A DNA stretch of 64,000 bases from Furfurilactobacillus milii (GTDB lineage Bacteria > Bacillota > Bacilli > Lactobacillales > Lactobacillaceae). The notes beneath the pieces are model-generated. The model did no database searches. It was not told the DNA's origin and was given only the letters and a program-made list of their open reading frames with translations. The DNA is taken from NCBI RefSeq assembly GCF_009863985.1, contig NZ_WEZT01000012.1:1-64000 (forward strand). The letters are read 5' to 3'. Below, piece by piece: positions 1 through 7,822 of the stretch. Position 1 is the first letter of the stretch. Each line of letters starts with the position of its first letter. A program made the translations under genes and the position numbers.

Positions 1-1
1 A

Positions 2-85
2 GCACTTGAACTAATTAATCAACGACCATTAAAAATACATCATCAACAGACTGCCATTGAAAGATTCCGGGCTTGTTCGGATTAA
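2..85 (+). CDS. 3' end of a possible IS30-like transposase (partial)
   Basis: An open frame runs in from the left edge and stops with TAA at 83-85, leaving 27 C-terminal residues. The segment INQRPLKIHHQQTAIERF resembles the C-terminal end of DDE transposases of IS30-like elements, where an IN-x-RP motif is followed by a short helix ending in Phe. No terminal inverted repeat can be recognised in the 20 bases after the stop. The match is short and made by eye, so the family is uncertain; it could also be the tail of an unrelated protein. Confidence 0.35.
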   Translation, partial: ALELINQRPLKIHHQQTAIERFRACSD

Positions 86-107
86 ACTTGTAATTTGCCT
101 AACCACG

Positions 108-140
108 AAAAAAACTTCGTTGCGCAAACGAAGTTTTTTT
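108..140. terminator. Bidirectional rho-independent terminator
   Basis: The arms AAAAAACTTCGTT and AACGAAGTTTTTT surround a short GCGC-type loop, with A and T runs on either side. It lies between the open frame from the left edge and the 3' end of galE, so it can end transcription from both directions. Confidence 0.85.
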
Positions 141-173
141 ACGTAAATCAAGTTAACAATAAATCAAAGCAGA

Positions 174-1166
174 CTAACGATCCTCATAACCGTTTGGATG
201 ACTTTGTGTCCAAGCCCATGCAGTCTTAATAATGTCATGAACATCATCATATTGCGGCTTCCATCCAAGGATATTACGAGCATCTTCCGATTCAGCGACT
301 AATGAATCAGGATCTCCGGGGCGCCGTGGTGCGATCTTGGCCGGAATCTCTTTCCCAGTCACTTCACGAGCTGCTTCAACCATCTGTTTAACAGAAAAAC
401 CAGTGGATGAGCCCAAGTTAAACGCACGACTCTCATTGCCTTCGTCCAAGTATTTCAATGCCAAAATATGAGCATCTGCTAAGTCCAGAATATGAACATA
501 GTCACGCACATTAGTGCCATCTGGTGTATCGTAATCGTCACCGTACATATCAATATGGTCACGTTCACCAAGTGCCGTTTGCAAAATAATTGGAATTAAA
601 TGTGTTTCTGGGTGGTGATCTTCACCAATGGAACCATCAGCTTTAGCACCAGCCGCATTAAAGTAACGAAGCGCAACCCATTTAATGCCGTAAGCAACGT
701 CACACCAATGAATCATGTGTTCCATAATCAGCTTACTTTCACCATAAGGATTGATTGGCTTTTTCTGATCGTCTTCATGAATCGGAATCCGTTCAGGAAC
801 ACCATATGTAGCAGCAGTTGATGAGAAAATCATCCGTTTGCAACCCTGTTCATGCATCACTTCCAACAACGTAATCATGCCATAAACATTGTTGTCAAAG
901 TACTTCAATGGATCTTTCATGGATTCTGGCACAATGGAAAATGCGTCCATGTGGATAACACCATCAATGTTTTCTTTTTCGAAAACGCTGGTCAGAAACT
1001 CGCGGTCACGGGTATCGCCTTGATAAAAGCGTGCCTTTTCATTAATAGCAGCGCGATGACCAGTAGATAAATTATCTACAACAACCACGTCGTAACCCTT
1101 TTCAATTAAACGATCCACCATGTGTGAACCGACGTAACCGGCACCACCGGCAACTAAAATTGACAT
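174..1166 (-). CDS. galE: UDP-glucose 4-epimerase
   Basis: The 330-residue protein interconverts UDP-galactose and UDP-glucose in the Leloir pathway and supplies UDP-sugars for cell-wall and exopolysaccharide synthesis. It is an extended short-chain dehydrogenase: the NAD-binding GGAGYVGSH motif is at the N-terminus, and STAATYG plus the catalytic YGESK (Tyr-x-x-x-Lys) lie near residues 120-150. The start at 1166 is chosen because TTGGAGGAAAAT precedes it; a longer frame to 1232 adds 22 unrelated residues. The usual HxAAxSxVxES segment reads [11 protein letters not shown] here, a small deviation. It is not next to other Leloir genes. It is the last minus-strand gene before the terminator at 108-140. 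Confidence 0.93.
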
Positions 1167-1249
1167 TTTATTTTCCTCCAAATCGTTAACATCGGTACTA
1201 TCATAGCATAACCTGATTGACCACAACAGCACCGGTCAGCACAGATGCA

Positions 1250-2026
1250 TTAATCCACTGTTGTTGCGGATAACGGCCGCCATGTCAGCGTTGCTTCAGC
1301 ATATCGCTCATCATCACCCATGATGTGATGATGGGTAGTTACTGTTCCATCTTCATTGTTAACCGGCGCGGTCACTTCACTTTTTACCGTGCTTCCATAA
1401 CGGACTTCATTTTCAAACCGAATCGCCAGATGGCACAACTCGTGATGAATCAAAAATTCTTCATCTAGAGCATCCATCAGCCAATCAAAATAGTGTGAAT
1501 TGTTTACGTGATGATTTGAATCTAAGTCAAAATAGCGCACCCGATACGCCTTGGTTGCCGCCACATCTGACTCTTCAAAACTAGTTGGTCGTGATAAACG
1601 AGGAATCCGTTTGACCATTTCAGAATGGTAAGGCGCCACGGCGTCGTCTGGAATAGCGACCATTTTACGGGCTTCCAAGTCCATCACAACGCAGATTGTA
1701 TCTACATGAACCAGCTCGTTGCCCTGCTCATCTTCTAAAAAGAATTGGCGGTACGCAAAATAACGATTATTAGAAGTCGCTTCGGTCACCAAATGCACCT
1801 TTTCGTGGTCTCGAGGCAACCGCTTAATATCTATTTCGTACTGAGCAATAACCCAGCCATAGCCCTTGGATAGCATGTACTCCGTGCCAACACCAAAGCT
1901 GTCAGCCTGATCGTATGAAGTTAGCACCAGCATGTTGATTAACATGCCTAACGTTACCTTACCCGTTAAATCTGTTTCGTAATACTGAATTTTATGTTCT
2001 TCATCATACCGGTTCTGTTGCGTCAT
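1250..2026 (-). CDS. Acyl-ACP thioesterase (FatA/FatB family)
   Basis: This 258-residue protein belongs to the acyl-ACP thioesterase family, which hydrolyses acyl-ACP to free fatty acid. It shows two hotdog halves. The first starts near YYETDLTGKVTLGML and the second near YFDLDSNHHVNNSHYFDW, which carries the Asn-x-His motif of the family's active site. The ATG directly abuts the TAA stop of rsmI, so the two are almost certainly co-transcribed and translationally coupled. In lactic acid bacteria the physiological role is thought to be adjustment of the fatty acid pool, but this is inference here. Confidence 0.85.
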   Translation of the reverse strand: MTQQNRYDEEHKIQYYETDLTGKVTLGMLINMLVLTSYDQADSFGVGTEYMLSKGYGWVIAQYEIDIKRLPRDHEKVHLVTEATSNNRYFAYRQFFLEDEQGNELVHVDTICVVMDLEARKMVAIPDDAVAPYHSEMVKRIPRLSRPTSFEESDVAATKAYRVRYFDLDSNHHVNNSHYFDWLMDALDEEFLIHHELCHLAIRFENEVRYGSTVKSEVTAPVNNEDGTVTTHHHIMGDDERYAEATLTWRPLSATTVD

Positions 2027-2914
2027 TTAATTGTCCTCGTTCAAGTGATGGTAGGTTGCATAAACCTCTTGCTTGCGTAACTGGCGAGCTTTAGCGACAG
2101 CCTTAATTGCATCGTTAGGCTTGTCACCTCGAGCAATCAACGTCTTAACGTGCTCTTCCACCGACTGACTCAGCAGCGGATCCTGCTCTTCAACAGGCGG
2201 ATTAGTGTTCCCGCCAATTAAAATGACAAACTCACCGCGCGGCGAGTTTGTAGCCAACCAATCCAAAATTTCACTAGCAGTCCCACGAATAAACTCTTCA
2301 AACTTTTTAGTTAATTCGCGGCAAAGCACCAGTGGGCGATCCGGACCGACCGCGTTTGCGATCGCAGTCACCGTCTTCGCTAATCGGTGCGGTGCCTCAT
2401 AGACAATCACCGTTTCCGGATGTTTAGCCAACTCGGTAAGCTCAGTCTTTTGTTCCTTAGTCTTGCGGTCTAAAAATCCGTAAAAATAAAACGGTTGTGG
2501 TACTAGACCACTCGCAATTAGTGCCGTTAGGCCGGCATTGGCCCCGGGTAGTGGCACTACTGGCAACTGGGCTGCTACAGCAGCAGCAACTAATTCCGTA
2601 CCTGGGTCGCTGATTGATGGCATCCCTGCGTCGCTCACCTGAGCTATATTGACACCAGCGCGAAGTTTATCCAATAATTCCGGGATTCGCTCTTGCGTAT
2701 TGTGCTCATGAAAACTAATTTGTTTTGTCTCGATATCAAAGTTGTTTAATAATTTCTGCGTGTTGCGCGTGTCCTCAGCCGCAATCAAGTCGACCTGTTT
2801 TAGCGTTGCAACCGCCCGGTACGTCATGTCCTGCAAATTACCAATCGGTGTTGGTACTAAAAACAGCGTACCGGATTCGTGTGGTGCAAAACTGCGCTGA
2901 CTTGTTGCTACCAT
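2027..2914 (-). CDS. rsmI: 16S rRNA 2'-O-ribose C1402 methyltransferase RsmI
   Basis: RsmI methylates the 2'-O of C1402 in the decoding centre of 16S rRNA, using SAM. The 295-residue protein has the tetrapyrrole-methylase fold: GTLFLVPTPIGNLQDMT at the N-terminus, AAEDTRNTQKLL, and the glycine-rich SDAGMPSISDPG SAM-binding segment. The ATG at 2914 is preferred because AGGGGTGG lies eight bases upstream; a GTG four codons earlier overlaps that site. The yabA stop codon overlaps the ribosome binding site, which indicates tight coupling. The order yabA-rsmI is conserved across Firmicutes. Confidence 0.95.
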   Translation of the reverse strand: MVATSQRSFAPHESGTLFLVPTPIGNLQDMTYRAVATLKQVDLIAAEDTRNTQKLLNNFDIETKQISFHEHNTQERIPELLDKLRAGVNIAQVSDAGMPSISDPGTELVAAAVAAQLPVVPLPGANAGLTALIASGLVPQPFYFYGFLDRKTKEQKTELTELAKHPETVIVYEAPHRLAKTVTAIANAVGPDRPLVLCRELTKKFEEFIRGTASEILDWLATNSPRGEFVILIGGNTNPPVEEQDPLLSQSVEEHVKTLIARGDKPNDAIKAVAKARQLRKQEVYATYHHLNEDN

Positions 2915-2928
2915 GCCTGTGTCCACCC

Positions 2929-3279
2929 CTAACTTGCTTTAATTGTTCGATCCCGTTCTCCATAAATGACGTCTAAACAAAATGCGCAAGAGTCATTTTC
3001 TTCTCTCCGTTGACCATAAAACTCACGGCAAACGTGAAAACCGGTCTCGTACAATCGTTCTAAATTCTGTAGTGATTTAGACAATCGTTGCTGTGCTTCA
3101 GTCGTATCTGTATCAGTACCGAGCAATTCACGTAAATGCTGGTTTTCGACGGTTAATTCAGCATTCTCTTCTGACAATGCCGTAACCTGCTTTTTTAATG
3201 CGGCCAACTGATCCAAAATTCCTGTCGTCTGATCTTGCAAGTGCTCAAAATCGTCGAGCATTGTTTGTCGTTTATCCAC
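2929..3279 (-). CDS. yabA: Replication initiation control protein YabA
   Basis: YabA bridges DnaA and the sliding clamp DnaN and restrains over-initiation at oriC. The N-terminal half is a leucine-zipper coiled coil (segments LQDQTTGILDQLAALKKQV and ENAELTVENQHLREL). The C-terminal part carries the expected zinc-binding cluster, HVC followed by CAFC. A GTG start at 3279 gives 116 residues, close to the family length, with GGAGG seven bases upstream. The alternative frame to 3327 adds 16 residues without a good binding site. It sits between holB and rsmI, as in other Firmicutes. Confidence 0.9.
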   Translation of the reverse strand: MDKRQTMLDDFEHLQDQTTGILDQLAALKKQVTALSEENAELTVENQHLRELLGTDTDTTEAQQRLSKSLQNLERLYETGFHVCREFYGQRREENDSCAFCLDVIYGERDRTIKAS

Positions 3280-3330
3280 GATTACACCTCCATCAGTGTC
3301 ATCATTGCATCGTTTCAAAACTGGCAATCA

Positions 3331-4344
3331 TCATTTAGAAAGAACGTTAAATGCCTTCAACGTCAATGATTCGGCCACATTTTGAAAACTAACGTTGCGT
3401 TCGAGCAACTGCTTTGATTGTAACCCTAAATCTGTAACGTCGACGAGTTGCTTTTTAGAATAACGCGTCGTTAATTCCTGTAAATCCTTGCGATGACTCG
3501 GAAAACTCATGACAAATTTTTCCTGATCAATATTTTCTAATAGCATGTCACGAAAGCCAGCCAAAATAATATCTAAAACAATTCGCTGATGCGGACGATC
3601 CTTTGCCAATGGCACAAGTGTCGTTCCCACAGTAACAAACGCACTCATATCAGGCTTCAATAGTTGACTTTCCCACTGCCATACAGCAGCCGCAGTTTGA
3701 CCAAGCCAGTCATCGACTAACCACTCAGCCGCTTGATCCGGACTATTAGTCAGCCGGCTGGTCAACGCTAATAAGTGCTTTCCAACACCGGCTGATTCGA
3801 GCTGGGACTGAAGTTCATTGACTGCTAATGGTTGCATCTCCATTTCCTGAGTCCGTGAAATGACAGTCGGTAAAAGCAAATTGGGATTGGTCGTCAGCAA
3901 CAAGGCCGTAATGTTACCGCTGGGCTCTTCAAGAAACTTTAGCAAACTGTTGGCTGCGCTGGCAGTCATCGTTTCAGCTCCGGCAATAATGAAGACTTTT
4001 TTATTGCCTTCCATCCCACTTTTGGAAAACTCAGATTTCAGCAAACGAACTTGGTCAACTTTAATGGAGTTCCCTTCTGGTTCAACAATCAATACATCCG
4101 GGTGCTCACGTTGACTAATTCGCTGGCATTCCTCACATTTGCCACAAGGCTGACCATCTTGCAGGTTAATACAAAAAAGGCGCATCGCAATCCACATTGC
4201 GAGCTCCTCCTTGCCACTGCCGTTTGGTCCGGCAAATAAGTACGCATGGGCCAGTTCATTTTTTTTAATTACATTTTTAAAATGCTGAACCAGCACAGGT
4301 TGGCGCTGTTCAGCAATCGTTAAAACATCGTTATTTGTTGGCAT
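3331..4344 (-). CDS. holB: DNA polymerase III delta' subunit
   Basis: The delta' subunit is the stator of the clamp loader, working with the DnaX and delta subunits to load the beta clamp. The 337-residue protein has an AAA+ fold with AYLFAGPNGSGKEELA at the P-loop position, a zinc module (CGKCEECQR preceded by a Cys), and the LLKFLEEPSGN and SRTQEM segments typical of DnaX/HolB proteins. The start is preceded by GAGGAAAT. It is followed by yabA after four bases and preceded by the c-di-AMP receptor gene, the classic tmk-darA-holB-yabA order. Confidence 0.95.
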   Translation of the reverse strand: MPTNNDVLTIAEQRQPVLVQHFKNVIKKNELAHAYLFAGPNGSGKEELAMWIAMRLFCINLQDGQPCGKCEECQRISQREHPDVLIVEPEGNSIKVDQVRLLKSEFSKSGMEGNKKVFIIAGAETMTASAANSLLKFLEEPSGNITALLLTTNPNLLLPTVISRTQEMEMQPLAVNELQSQLESAGVGKHLLALTSRLTNSPDQAAEWLVDDWLGQTAAAVWQWESQLLKPDMSAFVTVGTTLVPLAKDRPHQRIVLDIILAGFRDMLLENIDQEKFVMSFPSHRKDLQELTTRYSKKQLVDVTDLGLQSKQLLERNVSFQNVAESLTLKAFNVLSK

Positions 4345-4372
4345 ATTTCCTCGTTAGCAGTGCGGTTAACGA

Positions 4373-4702
4373 CTAAAACTGTTGAAATGCCTCAACTGGC
4401 AGTACAAAACAAGTTGCCCCACCAACTGTGACTTCAACCGGATATGAAGCAGTCTGGTCCATTGAAACATCCATATTAACTGGCGGTGTCATGAATTGAT
4501 CCCGAGTGTGTGATGTCTCCTTAATGAGATCCATGACTTCCTGAACGCGATCATCTTCGATCCCGATCAAGAACGTGGTATTACCTGAACGTAAGAAACC
4601 ACCGGTCGTTGACAGCTTTGTGGCTCTAATATTTTGTTCGATAAACTGATTACTCAGCCGATTACTATCCTTATCTTGGACAATAGCAATAATCATTTTC
4701 AT
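4373..4702 (-). CDS. darA: PII-like cyclic-di-AMP receptor (DarA/PstA family)
   Basis: This 109-residue protein matches the DUF970/YaaQ family, trimeric PII-like proteins that bind cyclic di-AMP in Firmicutes. It opens with MKMIIAIVQDKDSNRLSN and carries the conserved TTGGFLRSGNTTFLIG segment that forms the nucleotide pocket. GGAGG lies ten bases before the ATG. The gene lies between tmk and holB, the usual site. The output partner is unknown in most species. Confidence 0.92.
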   Translation of the reverse strand: MKMIIAIVQDKDSNRLSNQFIEQNIRATKLSTTGGFLRSGNTTFLIGIEDDRVQEVMDLIKETSHTRDQFMTPPVNMDVSMDQTASYPVEVTVGGATCFVLPVEAFQQF

Positions 4703-4758
4703 ATGCGTAATTCCTCCTGTGAAAAAGCTCGCGACCGCGATAACGGGGCTCCGTACAA

Positions 4759-5400
4759 TTAAAACAAATTCGGGAACCGTTGAGCAATCACCTGTTTCGT
4801 GTCGGTAATCACTTTTTCCAGCGGTTGGTTCGCGTCAATTAGTGTAATGCGTTGTGGTTCGTCTTGCAACAATTTAAGGTAAGCGTGCCGTACACGACGA
4901 TGAAATGACAGTTCTTCATTATCCAAACGATTGATTTCATCTGATCGATATTCATGAATTCGTGTTAATCCTACCTCTGATGGTACATCAAAGTAGATTG
5001 TTAGGTCTGGTGTAAGTCCTTTCGTAGCAAAAAGATTCATTTCTGCTACGGCAGCCTCGCCAATTTCACGGCCAGCGCCCTGATACGCAATCGAACTATC
5101 AACGTACCGATCAGAGAACACAACCTTACCCGCATCTAAAGCTGGCAAAACCGTTTGGACCAAATGCTGGCGTCGCGCCGCTGCGAACAGTAAAGCTTCG
5201 GTACGCGCATCCATCTCCGTGTTGGCTTTATCCATGATAATCGCACGAATTGCTTCTGAAATCTTATTACCACCCGGCTCACGGGTTGTCAGCAATTTCT
5301 CCCCTAGTTGCAATGAATAATCATCGATCAGCGCATTCAGAACACTGGTTTTTCCTGCCCCATCGGGCCCCTCAAAAGTTATAAATGCGCCTGTTTTCAC
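4759..5400 (-). CDS. tmk: Thymidylate kinase
   Basis: Tmk phosphorylates dTMP to dTDP with ATP. The P-loop FEGPDGAGKTSVLN, the TREPGG motif, the DRY segment (VVFSDRYVDSSIAYQGAGR) and a lid region are all visible. A GTG start at 5400 gives 213 residues, the normal family length, with GGGAG nine bases upstream. A longer frame starting at 5433 would add eleven residues. It heads the darA-holB-yabA-rsmI group. Confidence 0.95.
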   Translation of the reverse strand: MKTGAFITFEGPDGAGKTSVLNALIDDYSLQLGEKLLTTREPGGNKISEAIRAIIMDKANTEMDARTEALLFAAARRQHLVQTVLPALDAGKVVFSDRYVDSSIAYQGAGREIGEAAVAEMNLFATKGLTPDLTIYFDVPSEVGLTRIHEYRSDEINRLDNEELSFHRRVRHAYLKLLQDEPQRITLIDANQPLEKVITDTKQVIAQRFPNLF

Positions 5401-5467
5401 TATTCCAAACTCCCTTATCGTCAATACGTTCATTGTACTTTAGAATAGGGGTCGCTGTCTAACGTAA

Positions 5468-6376
5468 TTACACGGCAGCTGGCAATTCCAATTTGGTTCC
5501 GACCGTTAAATGACTTTGGGGCGCGCGATGGTTGACCTTCGCCAATGAATCTATTGGCAACTGCAAGGTCTTCTCAATCCGATGTAGTGTATCTCCTGGT
5601 TGCACGGTATAATCCTTCATTTGTGGTAACCACAGCCATTGACCTGGATAAATCCACCACCGAATCGGTGTTTGACTCACTTGACTAATTCGGCCCATTG
5701 AAATACCACTGGCCATGCTGATTCGCCACCAGCTGTCACCCGGTTGAATCACGTACCGCCGCAAAGTATCTTGTTGACGGGGTTGATTAGCGCTGTCCGA
5801 CGTTTCAACTGAGTTAGGCGCCGCCACTGTTGGGTGTTGACCAATGTCTGATTTTTCCTGATCCCATCGGGTTAAATTATTAGCCCGGATGATTTGCATT
5901 AATTCATCCGCATATGCAGGATCAGTAGCATAACCATCGCTTTGCAATTTCTGTGCAGCCAGCCATGCATCTCGCTCACCTAAAACATTGTGATACCGAC
6001 TATTCACGCTCAAAAATTGACCGTGATCCGCAATACTTTCAATAAATGACGGGTAAGCTCGAAAATTTGCCCACACAGACAGTGAATACCCGTTAACAAC
6101 CTCGCGGGTTGGCATGCGAACCGTTGCCCCATCAATATTAGCTCCTTTAATGCCAAATAGATTATGAGCATTAGTGGCCAGTTGTGACGTCCCCCATCCG
6201 CTTTCCAAAATAGCTTGTGCACCAGTCACCGAGGGTAAAATTCCATAATGAGCCCAATTTTGTTGAGCACCTGACTCAACTTGCATTAAAAAATCTGTTT
6301 TATTCATTGCCCTTCCAGGCTCGCATAACCCCAATATGAGACCAATTACCGATACTGCTATTGCTAAACGTTTCAT
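5468..6376 (-). CDS. Secreted GH73 peptidoglycan hydrolase with two LysM domains
   Basis: The 302-residue protein starts with a signal peptide (MKRLAIAVSVIGLILGL) and is followed by a glucosaminidase domain of family GH73, shown by AILESGWGTSQLATNAHNLF, whose Glu is the expected catalytic acid. A Gln/Ser-rich linker then leads to two LysM repeats (YVIQPGDSWWRIS and YTVQPGDTLHRIE), which bind peptidoglycan. The start at 6376 is chosen from GGAGG eight bases upstream and from the signal peptide. It probably cleaves cell-wall glycan during growth or separation. A terminator at 6454-6504 separates it from yaaL. Confidence 0.9.
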   Translation of the reverse strand: MKRLAIAVSVIGLILGLCEPGRAMNKTDFLMQVESGAQQNWAHYGILPSVTGAQAILESGWGTSQLATNAHNLFGIKGANIDGATVRMPTREVVNGYSLSVWANFRAYPSFIESIADHGQFLSVNSRYHNVLGERDAWLAAQKLQSDGYATDPAYADELMQIIRANNLTRWDQEKSDIGQHPTVAAPNSVETSDSANQPRQQDTLRRYVIQPGDSWWRISMASGISMGRISQVSQTPIRWWIYPGQWLWLPQMKDYTVQPGDTLHRIEKTLQLPIDSLAKVNHRAPQSHLTVGTKLELPAAV

Positions 6377-6453
6377 TCGAATCTCCTCCGTCTTTTGTGA
6401 TCTACCCATTACATACGCAACATACGCAAAAGACCAGAGAAATTAACGCCATC

Positions 6454-6504
6454 AAAAAAAACGTTTGCCAGAGTTCAATGCACAATTCTCCAGCAAACGT
6501 TTTT
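6454..6504. terminator. Bidirectional terminator between yaaL and the GH73 gene
   Basis: The arms AAAAAACGTTTGC and GCAAACGTTTTT enclose an AT-rich loop with an inner GAG/CTC pairing. It ends the dnaX-ybaB-recR-yaaL transcript. Confidence 0.85.
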
Positions 6505-6533
6505 CAATTATTGTGTCTAAATCTTAACCATCA

Positions 6534-6779
6534 TTAATTATCAATCACTGAGGCCTGCAATCTGCCCCGAACTTTTCGTTCTCGTGCCTCACGGAACAAT
6601 AGCATATATTTTTGTCGAGCCAACGCAGTTTGTGCCGAAAGTTCACGGCCATTACCTTCATCTACGACCGCAGTTTGAGTCTCAACAGCTCGGTCCCAGC
6701 TACGCTTTGCTCGATCAATATCATCCAATAACGCTTCATTATATTGCCCACGCAAGCGTGGACGACGACTAAATAACAT
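6534..6779 (-). CDS. yaaL: YaaL family protein (DUF2508)
   Basis: This 81-residue protein matches the YaaL/DUF2508 family: a basic start (MLFSRRPRLRGQYNEALLDDI) and a helical body with KRSWDRAVE and ARQKYMLLFREAR. Its function is unknown. It follows recR, as in Bacillus and other Firmicutes. The ATG at 6779 has GGAGG six bases upstream; the frame could start five codons earlier but without a binding site. Confidence 0.85.
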   Translation of the reverse strand: MLFSRRPRLRGQYNEALLDDIDRAKRSWDRAVETQTAVVDEGNGRELSAQTALARQKYMLLFREARERKVRGRLQASVIDN

Positions 6780-6845
6780 TTTGACCTCCAACATCGCTCA
6801 CGCTGATACAATTTCCATTCGTATGAGAGTACCAGCGTCTATCGT

Positions 6846-7445
6846 CTACATTTCAGTCCGACCCTCAACAGCTTTAAGTAAGGTCACTTCATCAGCGTAA
6901 TCAATGTCAGACCCTACTGATAGACCATGAGCTAACCGGGTCACCTTGATGCCCGCTGGCTTAATCAACCGTGATAGGTACATAGCGGTAGCTTCCCCTT
7001 CAGGCGTGGCATTTGTTGCCACAATGACTTCCTTCACTTCGTCATGTTCCTGAAGCCGTTTGACCAAGCTAGTGATGTTAATATCTTCAGGCCCCTTACC
7101 TTCAATCGGGGACAAAACGCCGTGCAAAACATGGTATAAACCATGGTATTCACGCATTGATTCCATCGACATAATATCTTTGGGCTCTTCGACCACTAGA
7201 ATCGTACTTTGATCACGCGATTTATCGGAACAAATCGCGCATGGATCTTCTTCAGTGATATTGCCACAGATTGAACAGAAATGTAAGTCACGTTTGGCCG
7301 AAATCAATGATTTAGCAAAGCCAGTCACATCATCGCCATCCATATCAATTGTATAAAAGGCTAGCCGTGTGGCAGTTTTTGCACCAATACCCGGTAACTT
7401 CATGTAACTTTCGATTAATTGTGCAATTGGTTCTGGATAATCCAT
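6846..7445 (-). CDS. recR: Recombination mediator RecR
   Basis: RecR works with RecO (and RecF) to load RecA on SSB-coated DNA during gap repair. The 199-residue protein has the helix-hairpin-helix start ([17 protein letters not shown]), a zinc finger ([16 protein letters not shown]) and a TOPRIM domain ([16 protein letters not shown]). Length and domain order are normal for the family. It lies 18 bases after ybaB in the dnaX operon. Confidence 0.96.
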   Translation of the reverse strand: MDYPEPIAQLIESYMKLPGIGAKTATRLAFYTIDMDGDDVTGFAKSLISAKRDLHFCSICGNITEEDPCAICSDKSRDQSTILVVEEPKDIMSMESMREYHGLYHVLHGVLSPIEGKGPEDINITSLVKRLQEHDEVKEVIVATNATPEGEATAMYLSRLIKPAGIKVTRLAHGLSVGSDIDYADEVTLLKAVEGRTEM

Positions 7446-7463
7446 TGTTTACCTCGTTTGTAC

Positions 7464-7769
7464 TTACATCCCCAGGCCACGGCTGTATTTACCCATGGTA
7501 CTGTCCGTTGCCGTGTCAATTTGTGTCATTGCATCATTAACGGCTGCCAAAACCATGTCAGCCAACATGTCAGGATCATCCGGATCAATCGCATCAGGAT
7601 TAACGACTAAGTCAGTCATCTTGTGGTCCCCTGTAAATGTGGCCTTCACCATATCATCTGGCGCAGAACCAGTGAAAGTTTGTGCTTCTAGTTTTTCTTG
7701 ATCTGCCTTCATCTGTTTTTGCATCTTTTGTGCCTGACGCATAATATTTTGCATGTTGCCACCCATCAT
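7464..7769 (-). CDS. ybaB: Nucleoid-associated protein YbaB/EbfC
   Basis: This small dimeric DNA-binding protein is almost always found between dnaX and recR. The protein is Met- and Gly-rich at the start ([20 protein letters not shown]), then shows the conserved [10 protein letters not shown] and [13 protein letters not shown] segments. The ATG at 7769 gives 101 residues with GGAGG ten bases upstream. The first in-frame ATG at 7778 is only one base from that site and is unlikely to be used. Confidence 0.94.
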   Translation of the reverse strand: MMGGNMQNIMRQAQKMQKQMKADQEKLEAQTFTGSAPDDMVKATFTGDHKMTDLVVNPDAIDPDDPDMLADMVLAAVNDAMTQIDTATDSTMGKYSRGLGM

Positions 7770-7822
7770 AATCTTCATTCCTCCAAAAATAAGTTATTCA
7801 TAATTGGTCATCAACTGACCGT

